A DNA stretch of 64,000 bases. Origin: Aquilaria yunnanensis (taxonomy: Eukaryota; Streptophyta; Magnoliopsida; Malvales; Thymelaeaceae). The stretch is from assembly GCA_039654915.1 (NCBI GenBank), contig CM077595.1, forward strand, positions 89,073,501 through 89,137,500, in the 5' to 3' direction. The notes below the pieces were generated by a model that was not told where the DNA came from, made no database searches, and saw nothing but the letters and a program-made list of their open reading frames with translations. Each line of letters opens with the position of its first letter. The stretch's first letter is position 1. Made by a program: the position numbers and the translations under genes. Below, piece after piece: positions 44,727 to 55,359 of the stretch.

Positions 44727-45516
44727 TCAAGACCAGAAATCCCACCACTGGTAGCTGCTACTGGACTGGTCGAAGAGACCTTCTGAGTCAAGGCTGCCCC
44801 AGTCCTCCGACGATGTCATCGATGCATCCGCCGGCTCCACCATACTAATCAGATCAGGCTCTTCTTCCATTTCCAGCCCGAACAACTCCGCCTTCATCAC
44901 GCTGTCGTCGTCCGACACAGCCCCCAGCGCCAGTTCTGATCTTTCCGCAGCCATCGGTTTTCCGTTCTCTGATTCTCTGTCCGTGCTGATCTTAGGTGTA
45001 CCCTCTCCATGCCCCTGCTCCCCTCCCGACTTCTTCATCAATTCGTTCAACTTCTGCAGCTGTACAAACACAACATTCAATTCCATCATCGATCAATCCA
45101 TGTACAAATTCAATAAAATTATATTCACCGGTTAGGTTAAGATGATTTGATTGATTGGGTACCTGGAGCACAAGTGCTTGCTTTTCCTTCTTCAAAGCCT
45201 CGAACTTGGAAGCCAGACAATTGTAATTAGCTCTCAGGACATCGTATTCTTGCTCAATCCGCTTGGACTTCCAGCGAGCTCGCTTGTTCTGGAACCAAAT
45301 GGCGACCTGGCGGGGCTGCAGCCCCAGGTCCCGGGCCAGCTGCAGCTTCTTCCGGGGCTCCAGCCGCGACTCCGACTCGAACATGAACTCCAGCGACCTG
45401 ATTTGGTCGTCGCTGAACCTCCTCTTGTTCTTGTAGTACTTCCTCTTTTTGGTGGCCGTCACTTGGTTTACGCTCGCGGGCGCCATCAACCCAGAATATT
45501 CCTCTCCATTTAACAT
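44727..45516 (-). CDS. HD-Zip class I transcription factor (ATHB-7/ATHB-12 type), two exons
   Basis: Exon 1 is 45163-45516 (118 codons from ATG), the intron is 45060-45162 (GT...AG, phase 0), and exon 2 is 44727-45059 (110 codons plus TGA); total 228 residues, close to ATHB-12. The homeodomain spans about residues 29-84 and contains [20 protein letters not shown] and the recognition helix [10 protein letters not shown] (74-83). A leucine zipper follows at once: I87, L94, L101, L108, L115, L122 at exact 7-residue spacing. The intron falls inside the zipper, after Q118. The tail is acidic and ends YQWWDFWS, as in the ATHB-7/12 branch. HD-Zip I proteins bind CAATNATTG-type sites as dimers in the nucleus; this branch is induced by abscisic acid and drought in Arabidopsis. 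Orthology is inferred from the sequence read by eye. No break or odd residue is seen. Confidence 0.96.
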
Positions 45517-45615
45517 CTTTAATTGGCTACACCTGCTATTCTCGATTAGAATCTGCTAATACGGTTGGTGTTGGTGATAAGAGGAATTTTTTGGGATTTG
45601 GGTTTCTCTGCTCTG

Positions 45616-45636
45616 CCTTATATTGATATATAGTAC
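45616..45636 (-). promoter_or_regulatory. TATA region of the HD-Zip gene
   Basis: ACTATATATCAATATAAGG on the minus strand lies about 110 bases upstream of the ATG. It is the only strong TATA-like site close to the start, so transcription should begin near 45590-45600. Confidence 0.55.
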
Positions 45637-45690
45637 AACTTGGTCTATTATGAGATACACATCCCTTGTCCCGGGGGTTTGGTTTTGATA

Positions 45691-45697
45691 ACGTGTC
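45691..45697 (+). promoter_or_regulatory. ABRE-like element, ACGTGTC
   Basis: ACGTGTC lies about 60 bases upstream of the TATA region. ACGTG(G/T)C is the core bound by ABF/AREB bZIP factors. One copy without a coupling element is weak evidence, but it fits the ABA-induced expression known for ATHB-7 and ATHB-12. Confidence 0.4.
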
Positions 45698-45749
45698 GTG
45701 TTTTTGGGATTTTCCTCTATCTGCCCATGAACCAGGGGAGACCTGATCA

Positions 45750-46219
45750 TCAGCTTAGCCGAGCCGGCTTCCTCTGCCCGCTTAACTGGTTCGTGAAGTG
45801 AAATTAATGCACCTTCAGTCCTTGAACTTGGTTAACTAGGACATTTAGGACCTAACAGCACCTCGAAATCAAAATTGACCCATCTCACCCCCTGAACATT
45901 TAAATATACAAAGGCTGAGTTCAACTTCTTAGTTTTCACCAAGACGTGATGTTACATAGTTTAAAATTTGAAATCCATTTACTTTATTTCAGTTAGGCCG
46001 CAAGGTCAGATCTAGGATGTCCAATTTGCTTATGCTTTTGTGGGTTATAAGCACAAAGACATGTATGGAGTCACTTGCAAGGCATTGAGTTGTACTATAC
46101 GTTCAATGACCTTCTTCAAGTTTAAACTGATCAGCTACATCGACAATAATCTTTCATCCTCCAAAGGATTCTTGCTCTTAGCCTATGTTTTGATAACTGT
46201 TCAGCCAGACCAATATCCT
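45750..46219. other. Upstream region of the HD-Zip gene
   Basis: About 470 bases between the promoter and the next element. Text around 45805-45905 (CAGTCCTTGAACTTGG, CACCCCCTGAACATTT) resembles MULE TIRs but no opposite arm was found. The open frame at 46040-46246 is unrecognised and runs into the MULE. Confidence 0.35.
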
Positions 46220-46228
46220 TTCTTCAAA

Positions 46229-47001
46229 GGCAAAAATAACAAATAAACTACTAACTGTTTGTCCTGGCATGATTCACACACTACTTTTTTTTTTTTTAGT
46301 AAAATAAACCATTGACGTTTCTAAGTTAGCTCACACCACACACTCTTGTAACTGTTTCCGTTAAGTCTAACGAAATCTTAGTATAAAATACAAAGTTAAG
46401 TCCTTATATTTTATACTTCTGCTCCCAGCACCTCTAAAGTTTATTAATCTAACATTTGAACCACCTTTTTAAAGTTGACATCGATCTTTGGACTTTATTT
46501 GTGGATAGTAAATGAGATCCTCTTAAACTTGCTGATAGTAGCTACAATATTTCTCCTTTTACTTTGCCTCATATTGTACCATAATCTTACGTTAAGCACT
46601 AACGTGAGCAAGACATCATTTGGGAATGGCAGGTGTGGGGTTAGAGGCATCTCATCTTGGGTAATAGAGATAGTACACTCTGACGAAGCTAGACACTGCA
46701 ACGAATAGATTGTACCTAAAAAATGTAATTGTGGAAGGTGGTTATGGAATTTTATAATTGGTCAAAGGGCCTGTTTGAATTGTTTTAAACCAAGTGGAGC
46801 TATTTTATTAATTTTAAAAACTTAATGATAGAGTTTTATAATATTTCAAGAATTGAGTAAGTAAATTGGTCTATTTGATTAATGTTAGTGATTTATTTAG
46901 CTATTTTAAATAACGTTAGTGGTTTATTTGGCTGGAAAAAAACATTAGCGACCAATTCAAGCTAGGTCCAAAACATTAGTGGTTTATTCGTTATTTTTGC
47001 C
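46229..47001. mobile_element. Small Mutator-like element (TSD TTCTTCAAA)
   Basis: Left end GGCAAAAATAACAAATAAAC and right end, reversed, GGCAAAAATAACGAATAAAC are TIRs, continuing imperfectly for about 100 bp. A perfect 9-bp TSD, TTCTTCAAA, flanks it (46220-46228 and 47002-47010). It is 773 bp. The open frames inside (46475-46708 +, 46495-46701 -) show no domain. Near its right end GTTAGTGGTTTATTTGGCT-like text recurs three times. It lies about 600 bp upstream of the HD-Zip TATA box. Confidence 0.92.
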
Positions 47002-47010
47002 TTCTTCAAA

Positions 47011-47695
47011 AGTTGCTTTGATGCCTCTTCTTGACTTTGAACCCCATCAGATGGTACTTGAATATGATTCTGCATAAGTTGTCAAAGCACTATAAGAAGT
47101 TTCAACCTGTTTTGATCAGAAGCATACTTTAGCTCATAAGCTTACAAAATTGGCTCTGTCTAGGGATTTATATTGCCTATGGGTGAAGTCTTTTTCTACA
47201 GGAGACATGTGTATTGGGGAAGACAAGGCCTTGTATGCTTCTAAATAAAGTTTGAGTGCTTTTTCCATCAAAAATATATAAATATATACCTATGCAGCTC
47301 TAGGAAAATTTATTTGTGGACATCATTTTACTTAAAAACCGTGTAATTTAACAAATGAGGGAAGATTCCCCTTCTATAAGGAAAAAAACATCATACAATT
47401 TATTAAAACCCTCCAAAATTTTGTAAAAATATAGTATGTGTTTATTTCTAATTAAATATTTAATTGTATAATTGTTCTCATTTTAAATGATTATTCACTC
47501 AACTTATATACTAACTAAAACTCTACGCTCTTAAAATACCCACAATTAAAGTATTTTTGTATTTTTTTATTGATTTTATTTTATTGCCCTGGATGCAAAT
47601 TAAAAAATTATATAAAATTAATTACTTTCTTAAAAAACTATCAAATGAAAAGTAGCTAAACAATATATTAGCTTTCATATGGCATTTGTTTTAAA
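47011..47695. other. Intergenic, AT-rich
   Basis: About 680 bases between two transposons; no gene or repeat recognised. Confidence 0.4.
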
Positions 47696-48037
47696 CACTA
47701 CTAAAATGCAACCACTTTCCACCACTCTGTTTATTCAACCATTTTACAATAGACAAATTACCAATAGCCAGAACGTTGATAATTACTAACGCATTAAACC
47801 ATTAGTGACGGTTACCAACGGTTTGACCACTGATAACTTTCCAATAGTTTAAACCATTGGTAATTACCAACATGAATAACCGTTGGTAAGACTTAAGCTG
47901 TTAGAAAGTAAAAATAAGGAATCATTTTGAAACAATCATAAAAAATTTTGGATAAAAGTTTAGCTTTTCATCTATTTCAATCACAAAATCATATATATCA
48001 TATTATCAAATATATATAATGTATCATATATAATATA

Positions 48038-48038
<1 letters not shown>

Positions 48039-48072
<34 letters not shown>
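48039..48072. repeat. (CA)17 microsatellite
   Basis: Uninterrupted CA repeats flanked by TA-rich sequence, inside the CACTA element. Confidence 0.97.
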
Positions 48073-48082
<10 letters not shown>

Positions 48083-48263
48083 ATGTATCATACATAACAT
48101 ATATCATATATAATAATAATAATTATTATTATTATATAATAATTATATATGCTATAATAATCATATATTACTATAATTACTATAATTATATAAATATTAT
48201 TATATATCCTTAATACATTAAAAATTATGGTTTTAATATATATAGTGAGATTGAATCTCCTTA

Positions 48264-48265
<2 letters not shown>

Positions 48266-48324
<59 letters not shown>
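48266..48324. repeat. (TTA)n microsatellite
   Basis: About 19 uninterrupted TTA/ATT units. Confidence 0.97.
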
Positions 48325-48326
<2 letters not shown>

Positions 48327-48551
48327 AAATATAATATTATATTATATATATATTCATTTTATAATGTATGTATTATATATTACAATGTATGTTTCATATA
48401 TTATAATATATGTATTATATATTATAATGTATGTATCATAATGTATTATATATAATAATATATATTTAAAGTATATTGTTATCATATAGTATAATGTATC
48501 ATATATAATAATAATAATTGAAAATATATATTATCACATACACACACACAT

Positions 48552-48552
<1 letters not shown>

Positions 48553-48590
<38 letters not shown>

Positions 48591-48591
48591 T
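48553..48591. repeat. (AAT)n microsatellite
   Basis: About 12 uninterrupted AAT units; complementary to the TTA run 230 bases upstream, so the two could pair. Confidence 0.97.
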
Positions 48592-48709
48592 AATGTATCA
48601 TATGTAAGAATATAAATTTAAAATATATCATACATATTCATTGAGTCAAACCTAACTCAGCTCATATATATTTATTCATCATGCCAAAGCTAACCCAGCC
48701 CAACTTAAC

Positions 48710-49185
48710 CTTAGCTATAAATACCCAGCCCTAACCCTTTCCCCCTCAGCCTCCCTCATCTGCCCCTCTCTCGCCCTCATCTATTCTTCCTCTCAGTTTC
48801 TTATCTGCTCTCTCCCGCACTCTCATTTGTGTCTCTCATTTGCCTCTCTCTTGGCCTCTCATTTGCTCTCCCTCAATTGTGTTTTAGCTCACCTCATCAT
48901 CTTTTTGTAGTCTCTCGTCCTTTCTCCGTCAACCGTTTGCTTATTCGCTTCTAGGCCGAAACCTTCCTCTATCTCAGTTGCTCTGCTTATTACCATTCAC
49001 CGTCATCTCTTTGTGGCCTCATCGTTGTCCTCTCTTTGTCATCGTCGTCCGCTCTCCATCGACGTCATTTCTCCATTGCCTTGTCGTCGTCCTCTCTTCA
49101 TCTCCATCGCCTTCTCACCATGGTCCTCGACATCCACTTACCTCATTGCTCCTTAGCCTGTCGTATTTCCAGATCTGGTTTTGAA
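48710..49185 (+). other. Promoter-like and leader-like stretch in CACTA element
   Basis: A TATA box (CTATAAATACCC) is followed by about 400 bases of CTCTC- and CATCGTCGTC-rich sequence. The frame at 48978-49184 (68 codons, S/P/L-rich) shows no domain. It may be a captured 5' part of a gene, or only low complexity. Confidence 0.3.
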
Positions 49186-50161
49186 TTTTTGTAAAATATA
49201 TTTTTGAATTTTACATATTTGGTATTAAATTGTTGTTTTGTTGTATTATTTGCATTTTATGTGATTTTTTTGCATATCTATTTTGAGTTGTGATTTTTGT
49301 AGTTTTTCTATTTTTTTTTATTTTTTGTAGTTTAAGTGATTTTTGTGATTTTTTTATTTCCGTAATTTTATGGTTCTTATGATTTTGAATTTTATAAATA
49401 TAAAATATAATTTTAGTAAATATATTTTTGTAATAGTATAAAATATAATATTTGTTTATATAAAATTCATTTTCTATAAATATAAATTATAATTTAGTAA
49501 TATTTAAAAAAAATTATCAATAAATTTTATTTTTCTATAAAGAGTTTCCAACGGCTTTGAATTTTTATTTTTCAATTTTTTTGATTTTGTATTGAAAAAT
49601 AAATTTATTGATTTATCTTATTTTGGATTGATTTTTTAAATTTTTGGAAATATAAAATATTTTTTTGTAAATATAAAATATATATTTTTTATAATTTATC
49701 ATTTGAGTAAAGTATAAAATACAAAATTATTTTAAATTTTTTTAAATGACAGTTTCCAACAGCTTCACATTGGAAATTGTTATATATTTTTTTTGAAATA
49801 TTTAAAATTTTACAAACAGTTTTTACCATTAGGCTTGGTAGATTACCAATGGGTTAGGTCGTTGGTAAATACCAATAGACTGAACTATTGGTTTTTACTG
49901 ACTGTTTTGCGTTGGAAAAAACTTCGGCCATTAGAAAACAAGTCTGCTCTACGACCATTGGTAACTACCGATGGTCAAATTTTTAACGTGTTCATGTAGG
50001 AAATTACCAACGGTTCAAATTTTAACTGTTGATAATATGGTTTCCAACAATCAATTTTCCAATGGGCTACTTTCAATGGCTATATGTTGGTAATTTTTAG
50101 TTTTCCAAAGCGTGAGTGTTGGAAATGACCGTTGGAAAATGTCTATTTTTTAGTAGTGAAA

Positions 50162-50511
50162 TAAAAAATCAATAAGAGTGGTAGGGCGGAGGAGGTTCAT
50201 TATAAGATTCAAACAACATCTTATATATATGTGGATTACAAATAGATTAAACTTGGATCAAATATTATTGTTTGAATAGATGTCGAACCCAGTAAGTGTT
50301 TTAGGGGAATTGGGTGTAATGTAGCTGGAGAATCGAGTTACCTAGGTGAAACTGGACAACTAGCATGCAAATGTATTGATTATATTTGACAGGAACTCTA
50401 TTGTACTCCAGCTTATTGCTAGTTTGGTTTATTAATAAATTGAAGTATTGCTCAAAAAAATATTGCTCTATTCAATTAGTAAAAAATTGATTTACTGTTT
50501 CTATATCCTAT
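50162..50511. other. Intergenic, no gene recognised
   Basis: About 350 bases of AT-rich sequence between two elements. ATTCAAACAACATCTTA at about 50202 weakly mirrors GGGCCTGTTTGAATTG at about 46767. Confidence 0.35.
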
Positions 50512-50520
50512 TTAATTAAA

Positions 50521-51765
50521 GGCCTAAATATATATTTAGCTTATGAACTTGGATGACTCGTGTGAGTTAGTTCACAACTCAGTACTCAGTAAATGTTGGC
50601 CTAAACTTTGCAAAAGCTTGGAACTTAGTCCATTTACTTAGACATATTGATGGAATAATTATAAAAGCATTCTTGATCTCTTTTAATTTTTCATAAAAAG
50701 TACTCTTATTTTAGACTCATCCAGATAAGCCTTCCATCCTCCTGGTCTTCTCCCTCTGCCTTTACAAAATTTGTTGTTTCCACCGCACTTTGTCATTGTA
50801 TACCACAAAGTTATTCCCTGTTGCCTCATTGGGAACAAGGCAACTACGTCACCTCCTTAACAATCTCTAGCAAGTGGTCCACCCCTAAATTTGACTAGTC
50901 AAAACAGTGGTCACATTCTATGTTTCTATAAACAACCTATAACCTTAACAACTTCTACTTTAGCTACTTGGGATTCCACTTCATTTTCAACCTTGTTTCT
51001 CCAAAATTCCCAATCTTGGCATATAGAGACCCACCCAATAGAACATTGCTTGGCTTCAAATCATTGTGAATTATCGGCAAATCCAAACTATGGAGACATT
51101 CGATTCCTTTGAAAAAACCACAATAAAAAATTTCATCTTCCAAAGCATTCAATATGGGCATTTACGGCTGAGTAGAGTGTTTTGCACATTGTTATTAAGC
51201 ATGAGCTCAAAAACTAGGATCATATGGCATCATTTCCATTCCAAGGAGAAGTTGAGTACTAGGATGATGAGCAGTGAATTAACTCTCGATGCAAAGAGCA
51301 ACTCGTTTGAAAACTCGCATTACCCTTAAAGAGCAACCATGTCCTTGACCTTTATAGTGATTTGTTTGTGCAGCTCATGCAGGGGTGCCTCGGAAGATGG
51401 AGCCAAACCACCCTTACCAAGAAAGCAGTTAAGGGAAAATGAAGCAATTGCAAGGTATAGATCAGAGTAGGAAAATTAGTACAACAATTTGGTCCCTAAT
51501 GGCAAAGTGCAGTCAAAACAAATTTTGCAAAGGTAGAGAGAGAGGACGAGGAGGAAGGAGTTAAATGGATGATTCTAAAGTGATAGTACTTCTTATGACA
51601 AATTAAAAGAGATGAATAGGAATTTTGTACTTTTTCCATCAACATGTCTAAATAAATTGAGTGAGTCAGAAGATTTAATTTGCAAAGTTAAAGGGCCAAC
51701 ATTTACTAAGTACTGAGTTATGGGCTAAGTTGTGCAAGTTTATGGGCCAAATGTATATTTAGGCC
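50521..51765. mobile_element. Pack-MULE with receptor-kinase fragment (TSD TTAATTAAA)
   Basis: TIRs of about 190 bp begin GGCCTAAATATATATTT at the left and GGCCTAAATATACATTT reversed at the right, and both contain CTCAGTACT and AGTAAATGTTGGCC. The 9-bp TSD TTAATTAAA is perfect (50512-50520 and 51766-51774). The 850-bp core holds a fragment of a protein kinase on the minus strand and no transposase, which is the definition of a Pack-MULE. Confidence 0.95.
50950..51440 (-). pseudogene. Captured receptor-like protein kinase fragment
   Basis: Read on the minus strand in changing frames, kinase subdomains come in the right order. FLGKGG (glycine loop) is near 51425. ITIKVKDM, with the lysine of the VAIK motif, is near 51365. 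ILVFELMLNN follows near 51220. The best stretch (51161-50964) reads KGIECLHSLDLPIIHNDLKP, SNVLLGG and AKIGNFGETRLK. The HRD motif is HND and the DFG motif is NFG, so catalytic residues are altered. Three frames and internal stops show decay. The style is of a plant receptor-like kinase. Donor gene not identified. Confidence 0.85.
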
Positions 51766-51774
51766 TTAATTAAA

Positions 51775-53009
51775 AATATACACTTAATTTATTTCAAAAA
51801 CTATACCTTGATTGATATGCTACGGTAAGAAATATCATATTAAATATTGTACATGATGGTTTTAATCATAATTTTTACGACATATAATGTGTATATAGAA
51901 AATCATTTTCAAAAAATTAAATCCTATATATTGTGATGATTTGTACAGTCAGAATGTGTCATCTGCATAACATGCAATTTTTCAGTTCAAATGTTAAAAG
52001 TTCTAGTGTCGTAATCAGCTTTTATTATAATCTCACTTGTCCTTAAAATATATATCGTTAATCTCCATGAATCACGTGCCGGACCACTAGAACACTAACT
52101 GCATGTTTGTAACGTATTAAAATTGATCCATTAATAATGTTCACCTTAATTAAAAAAATTAATAATGTTCATCTACATTTCTGTTGTAAAACCCGCTAGT
52201 AAAATAGGTTTATATTAAATATTGTATGGAAGACATCGACAAATAAAATTATATTTTATGAAAGAACGTCCACTTAAATTTAAAAAACTAAACATGTAAC
52301 TACTTGATAACTAGTTTATCTTTTCTATAAATTCTTTTCAACATTTAAATTCTAATACGACCCTTCTACATCGACCTGTCATATATTTGGCTAAGCCAAT
52401 GAGCCAAGTCGGCTGGAGCCATGAATAGTTTGGGCCCGACAAGTGATTCGTTGTCAGGGCCATGTCCTGAACGTGCTCACCTTAGTTTTCCATCGAAGAA
52501 ACGATTAACTACTGCTACCATTACAAGTCTACTGCCGGTATTTCGCTTCTAATAAACTATTTCTTCAATCGCCACCAGAACGACAAGTAGCTTTCAGCTT
52601 GTCGCACGTCAACCACTCATCTATCGCCACCTGCATAATGGTCAAAAGTTAGTGTCCCGACGATCGTGTTTTTCTGTGGAGTTTAGATGATGTGGCCGAA
52701 ATCTGGTGGTGCACATAGAGAAGATTTTGTTTAAAAGAGGGACACGTGCCTTGTTGGCATTTAGTATCGTACTCTCTTAAGAGTCTCTGCCTGTGGGGAC
52801 ATCTCTGCGGCTATTGTCGCTCTGGTAATCTCTACTTGCTGGGCACGTGGCTCCCCGTTTCAGCTTTCACTTCTGGCCAACGTTTTAAATCAAATATCGG
52901 ATTGGGTAACGTTGGGCGGTGGTCGGTATAGTATCGGTATCAATATCGTGCCGTTTTGAATGAATCATTTTAAACATGGATTCAAACATGGACGGATGGA
53001 CATTAGAAT
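51775..53009. other. Intergenic, with two G-boxes
   Basis: No gene is recognised. CACGTG occurs at 52743-52748 and 52854-52859 in a GC-richer patch (52380-52960), followed by GGTATAGTATCGGTATCAATAT-like short repeats. The frame at 52746-52931 has no domain. It may be a promoter relic or part of an unrecognised element. Confidence 0.35.
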
Positions 53010-53853
53010 GGTGGGCCATTAGATCCCACCGTCACCCAGAAAATTGTGCACTTCATGAAGAAACGTTTTGGAAAGCAGGGGGCTGTTGTGGTTAAAATAG
53101 ACCTTCATAAGGTATATAACAGTATAAGTGGAGATTTTTAAGATGAGTTTTATTGGAATCTAAGTCCCCGGTGGGGCTTATCATGTTTAGCATCACATCA
53201 ATGGAGCTTGCGGTCGTGTGGAATGGGGTAATGCAAAAAATTTTCAAGCCAAGAAGGGATTTATGACATGGTGATCCCATATCCCCATACATGTTTATCT
53301 TATACAAAGAGAGATTGTCCTTTTACATTCAGCATCGGGTTAATACAGGTGATTAGAAACTTTTTCAATTCAAAAAGGATGGGATGGAAATGTCGCATAT
53401 ATTCTTTGTTGATGACTTGATACTATTTGCTAAGAAGTCAAAAATCCAACATTTAGAGATGATGAGTTGTATTCTCACTTTGTGGACAAGTCTAGTTTGA
53501 TTGTCAACAAGGCCAAGTCTCATCTCTTCTTTTACCTAAATGTTTCAGCATCTATTGCGGACTCATGAAGTGGGAGTTGTGGTATTCCTCTCACAAATGA
53601 TCTGGGGCATTATTTAGGTGTGCCAATCTTACATGAATGTGTCAAAAAAATTTTGTATCAGTTTATTTTAGAAAGGTTGAGTAATAAGTTCGCTGGGTGG
53701 AAGCAAAAGCTCCTTTAACTTGTTGGGAGAAGAACATTTATCCAGTCAGTTCTTCAAGCAATTCCAGCTTACACCATAGATACCTTAATGATCCCAATTG
53801 GTATCTATAATGAGATAGACATGAAGTGTTGTGATTTTTTTATGAGGAAGTAT
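53010..53853 (+). pseudogene. LINE reverse transcriptase relic
   Basis: The frames, broken by stops, read IVHFMKKRFGKQGAVVVKID, then the catalytic region FVDDLILFAK (near 53405; consensus FADD). The thumb region follows: LGVPILHECV, ERLSNKFAGWKQKLL, RTFIQSVLQAIPAYT. The order matches plant L1-type LINEs. At least five stops or frameshifts exclude activity. Confidence 0.85.
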
Positions 53854-55320
53854 TGTCATGTTTAAACCCTAACCTTAAGTACACAGTGAACGTTAAAGTT
53901 AGGTAAGAAATAGTATCATTCCCACGGTAATTGATTGAATTGCTTACCAAGTACCATTACTCTAAGATAACTTTAGCTAAACAATCAAAGTTGAATGAAG
54001 ATTGGAACAAGTAAAATGAATAACTAAACTTAACTAAGTGAAATGCTACAAACCTAGGATGGAAGAATGCAACATAAATTTGTGGTTTTTTTAATCCTAT
54101 TATGAAAATACACTTCCTATGGTTCACTACTTGTCTTAATTAATTAGTGAATTTAGGTTAGTGACTTAGTTTTCTTTGCTAGTTGGTGAAGTACCTAATT
54201 AAATTCTTAGTTTTCCAAGTGATTAATCTCTCTAACCTAAACTTGATAAGGATTCTCACCTGATTATAAACTTAAGAAGAGGTATTAAAGCTCAATTTAC
54301 CTTCACCTAATGCCTTAAACTAATTTCCCAGCAAGCCCATAGTCATTAAACCCTTCTCCTAGGTCCAATTTCATCTAATCTTTTTCAAGAGCTTAGAAGT
54401 AATTTATGGTGCAACCAATTTTAGCCATCAGTTAGTTAACACAACAATAAGCTCAAGAGAAGAATAAATAAGCATTTCATAAAAAACCAATATCACATAA
54501 CCATAAATTCATCTAACATAATCAACCCAAGTGGTTACATCAATAGACAGTGCTAAGGAAGACTACTCCATAATTAACTAAACTCAACCATGAAAATACA
54601 TAAAAGAGCATCCACGTTTTAATATAAGAAAAGGGGTGGCAAAGAATGAGCCCAAGAAACTCTAGATGTTTGACTTCTCAAAGCCTCTAAAAGCCTTCAA
54701 GTTCTCCAAGCCTTCTCTAAATAGAATCCACAAGTGCTCCACAAAGATGATGGAAAATGCAAGATGTGTTGGCTATGGAAAACCTAAGTCTAAGTTGATA
54801 AGATTAAGAAGAATGGATAATCTTTAAGCTTGGTTCCAAATTTTTCTAAGTCTTGAATGTGTCCCTTTCATTCACCTACCTACTTGAATCAAATCTCTTA
54901 CATAATAGTATGCTTAGATTCAAATTAGAAATGAGGCACCATTTTTTTCTGGGTAGTTTGGGGATGCATTGCCAAAAAAAAGGGCTTGGTAGCGATGCGT
55001 TGCCAATGTTCGAAGGTGGCGGTGCCACATTGCCAAGTTGCCAAGATGCCCAAAAGTACTCCAAGAGTTTCCTTCTTTGAAGACGCATCGCCAACCTAAA
55101 AAATGCATCTTCAACGTGCAAATCACAAGTTTGACTTCTCTGAACCTATTTGTGCTCCACCCATTCCTACTTCGTTTCAACGCTTCTATGAAATCCTCTA
55201 ACCTATATAAAGACGGAGCAAAGCGAGAAGCAATAAAAAATATGGCTTGGGTGAGTGGAAATTAGTGGTCAAAGTAGATAGAAGTCAACCATTTTAACTA
55301 TCAAATAATGCACTTAACAA
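53854..55320. mobile_element. Unclassified 1.47-kb insertion in the LINE
   Basis: LINE text stops and resumes at a 7-bp direct repeat GAAGTAT (53847-53853 and 55321-55327). The insert runs TGTCATGTTTAAACCC to CACTTAACAA. It could be a solo LTR, given the TG start and CA one base from the end, but a 7-bp duplication is unusual for one. Overlapping frames at 54853-55265 (both strands) have no domain. No TIR was found. Confidence 0.55.
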
Positions 55321-55359
55321 GAAGTATAGATCAAAAGCAAAAAATGTCTTCGGTTTACT

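Larger units (their letters stand above)
47696..50158. mobile_element. Non-autonomous CACTA element (TSD AAA)
   Basis: It starts CACTACTAAAATGC and ends, reversed, CACTACTAAAAAATAG, with AAA on both sides (47693-47695 and 50159-50161), the 3-bp TSD of CACTA elements. Subterminal regions (47750-47900 and 49550-50120) carry many copies of ACCAACGG/CCGTTGG and ATTACCAA/TTGGTAAT, the sort of repeats transposase binds. The centre has microsatellites and a promoter-like CTATAAATACCC (about 48715) ahead of a C/T-rich stretch (48735-49170). No transposase was found, so it is 2463 bp of defective element. Confidence 0.92.

Noticed and set aside
45151..45513. 120-codon + strand frame over HD-Zip exon 1
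   Set aside because: It is the antisense shadow of the homeodomain exon; leucine-rich text is the reverse reading of its GC-rich codons.
46760..50220. A MITE (GGGCCTGTTTGAATTG ... ATTCAAACAACATC) split by the CACTA element
   Set aside because: The proposed TIRs match over only about 10 bases, and the left one lies inside the MULE 46229-47001.
52743..52859. Two G-boxes as a promoter of a nearby gene
   Set aside because: No gene follows on either strand; CACGTG twice in 120 bases in a GC-richer patch is noted only as a possible relic.
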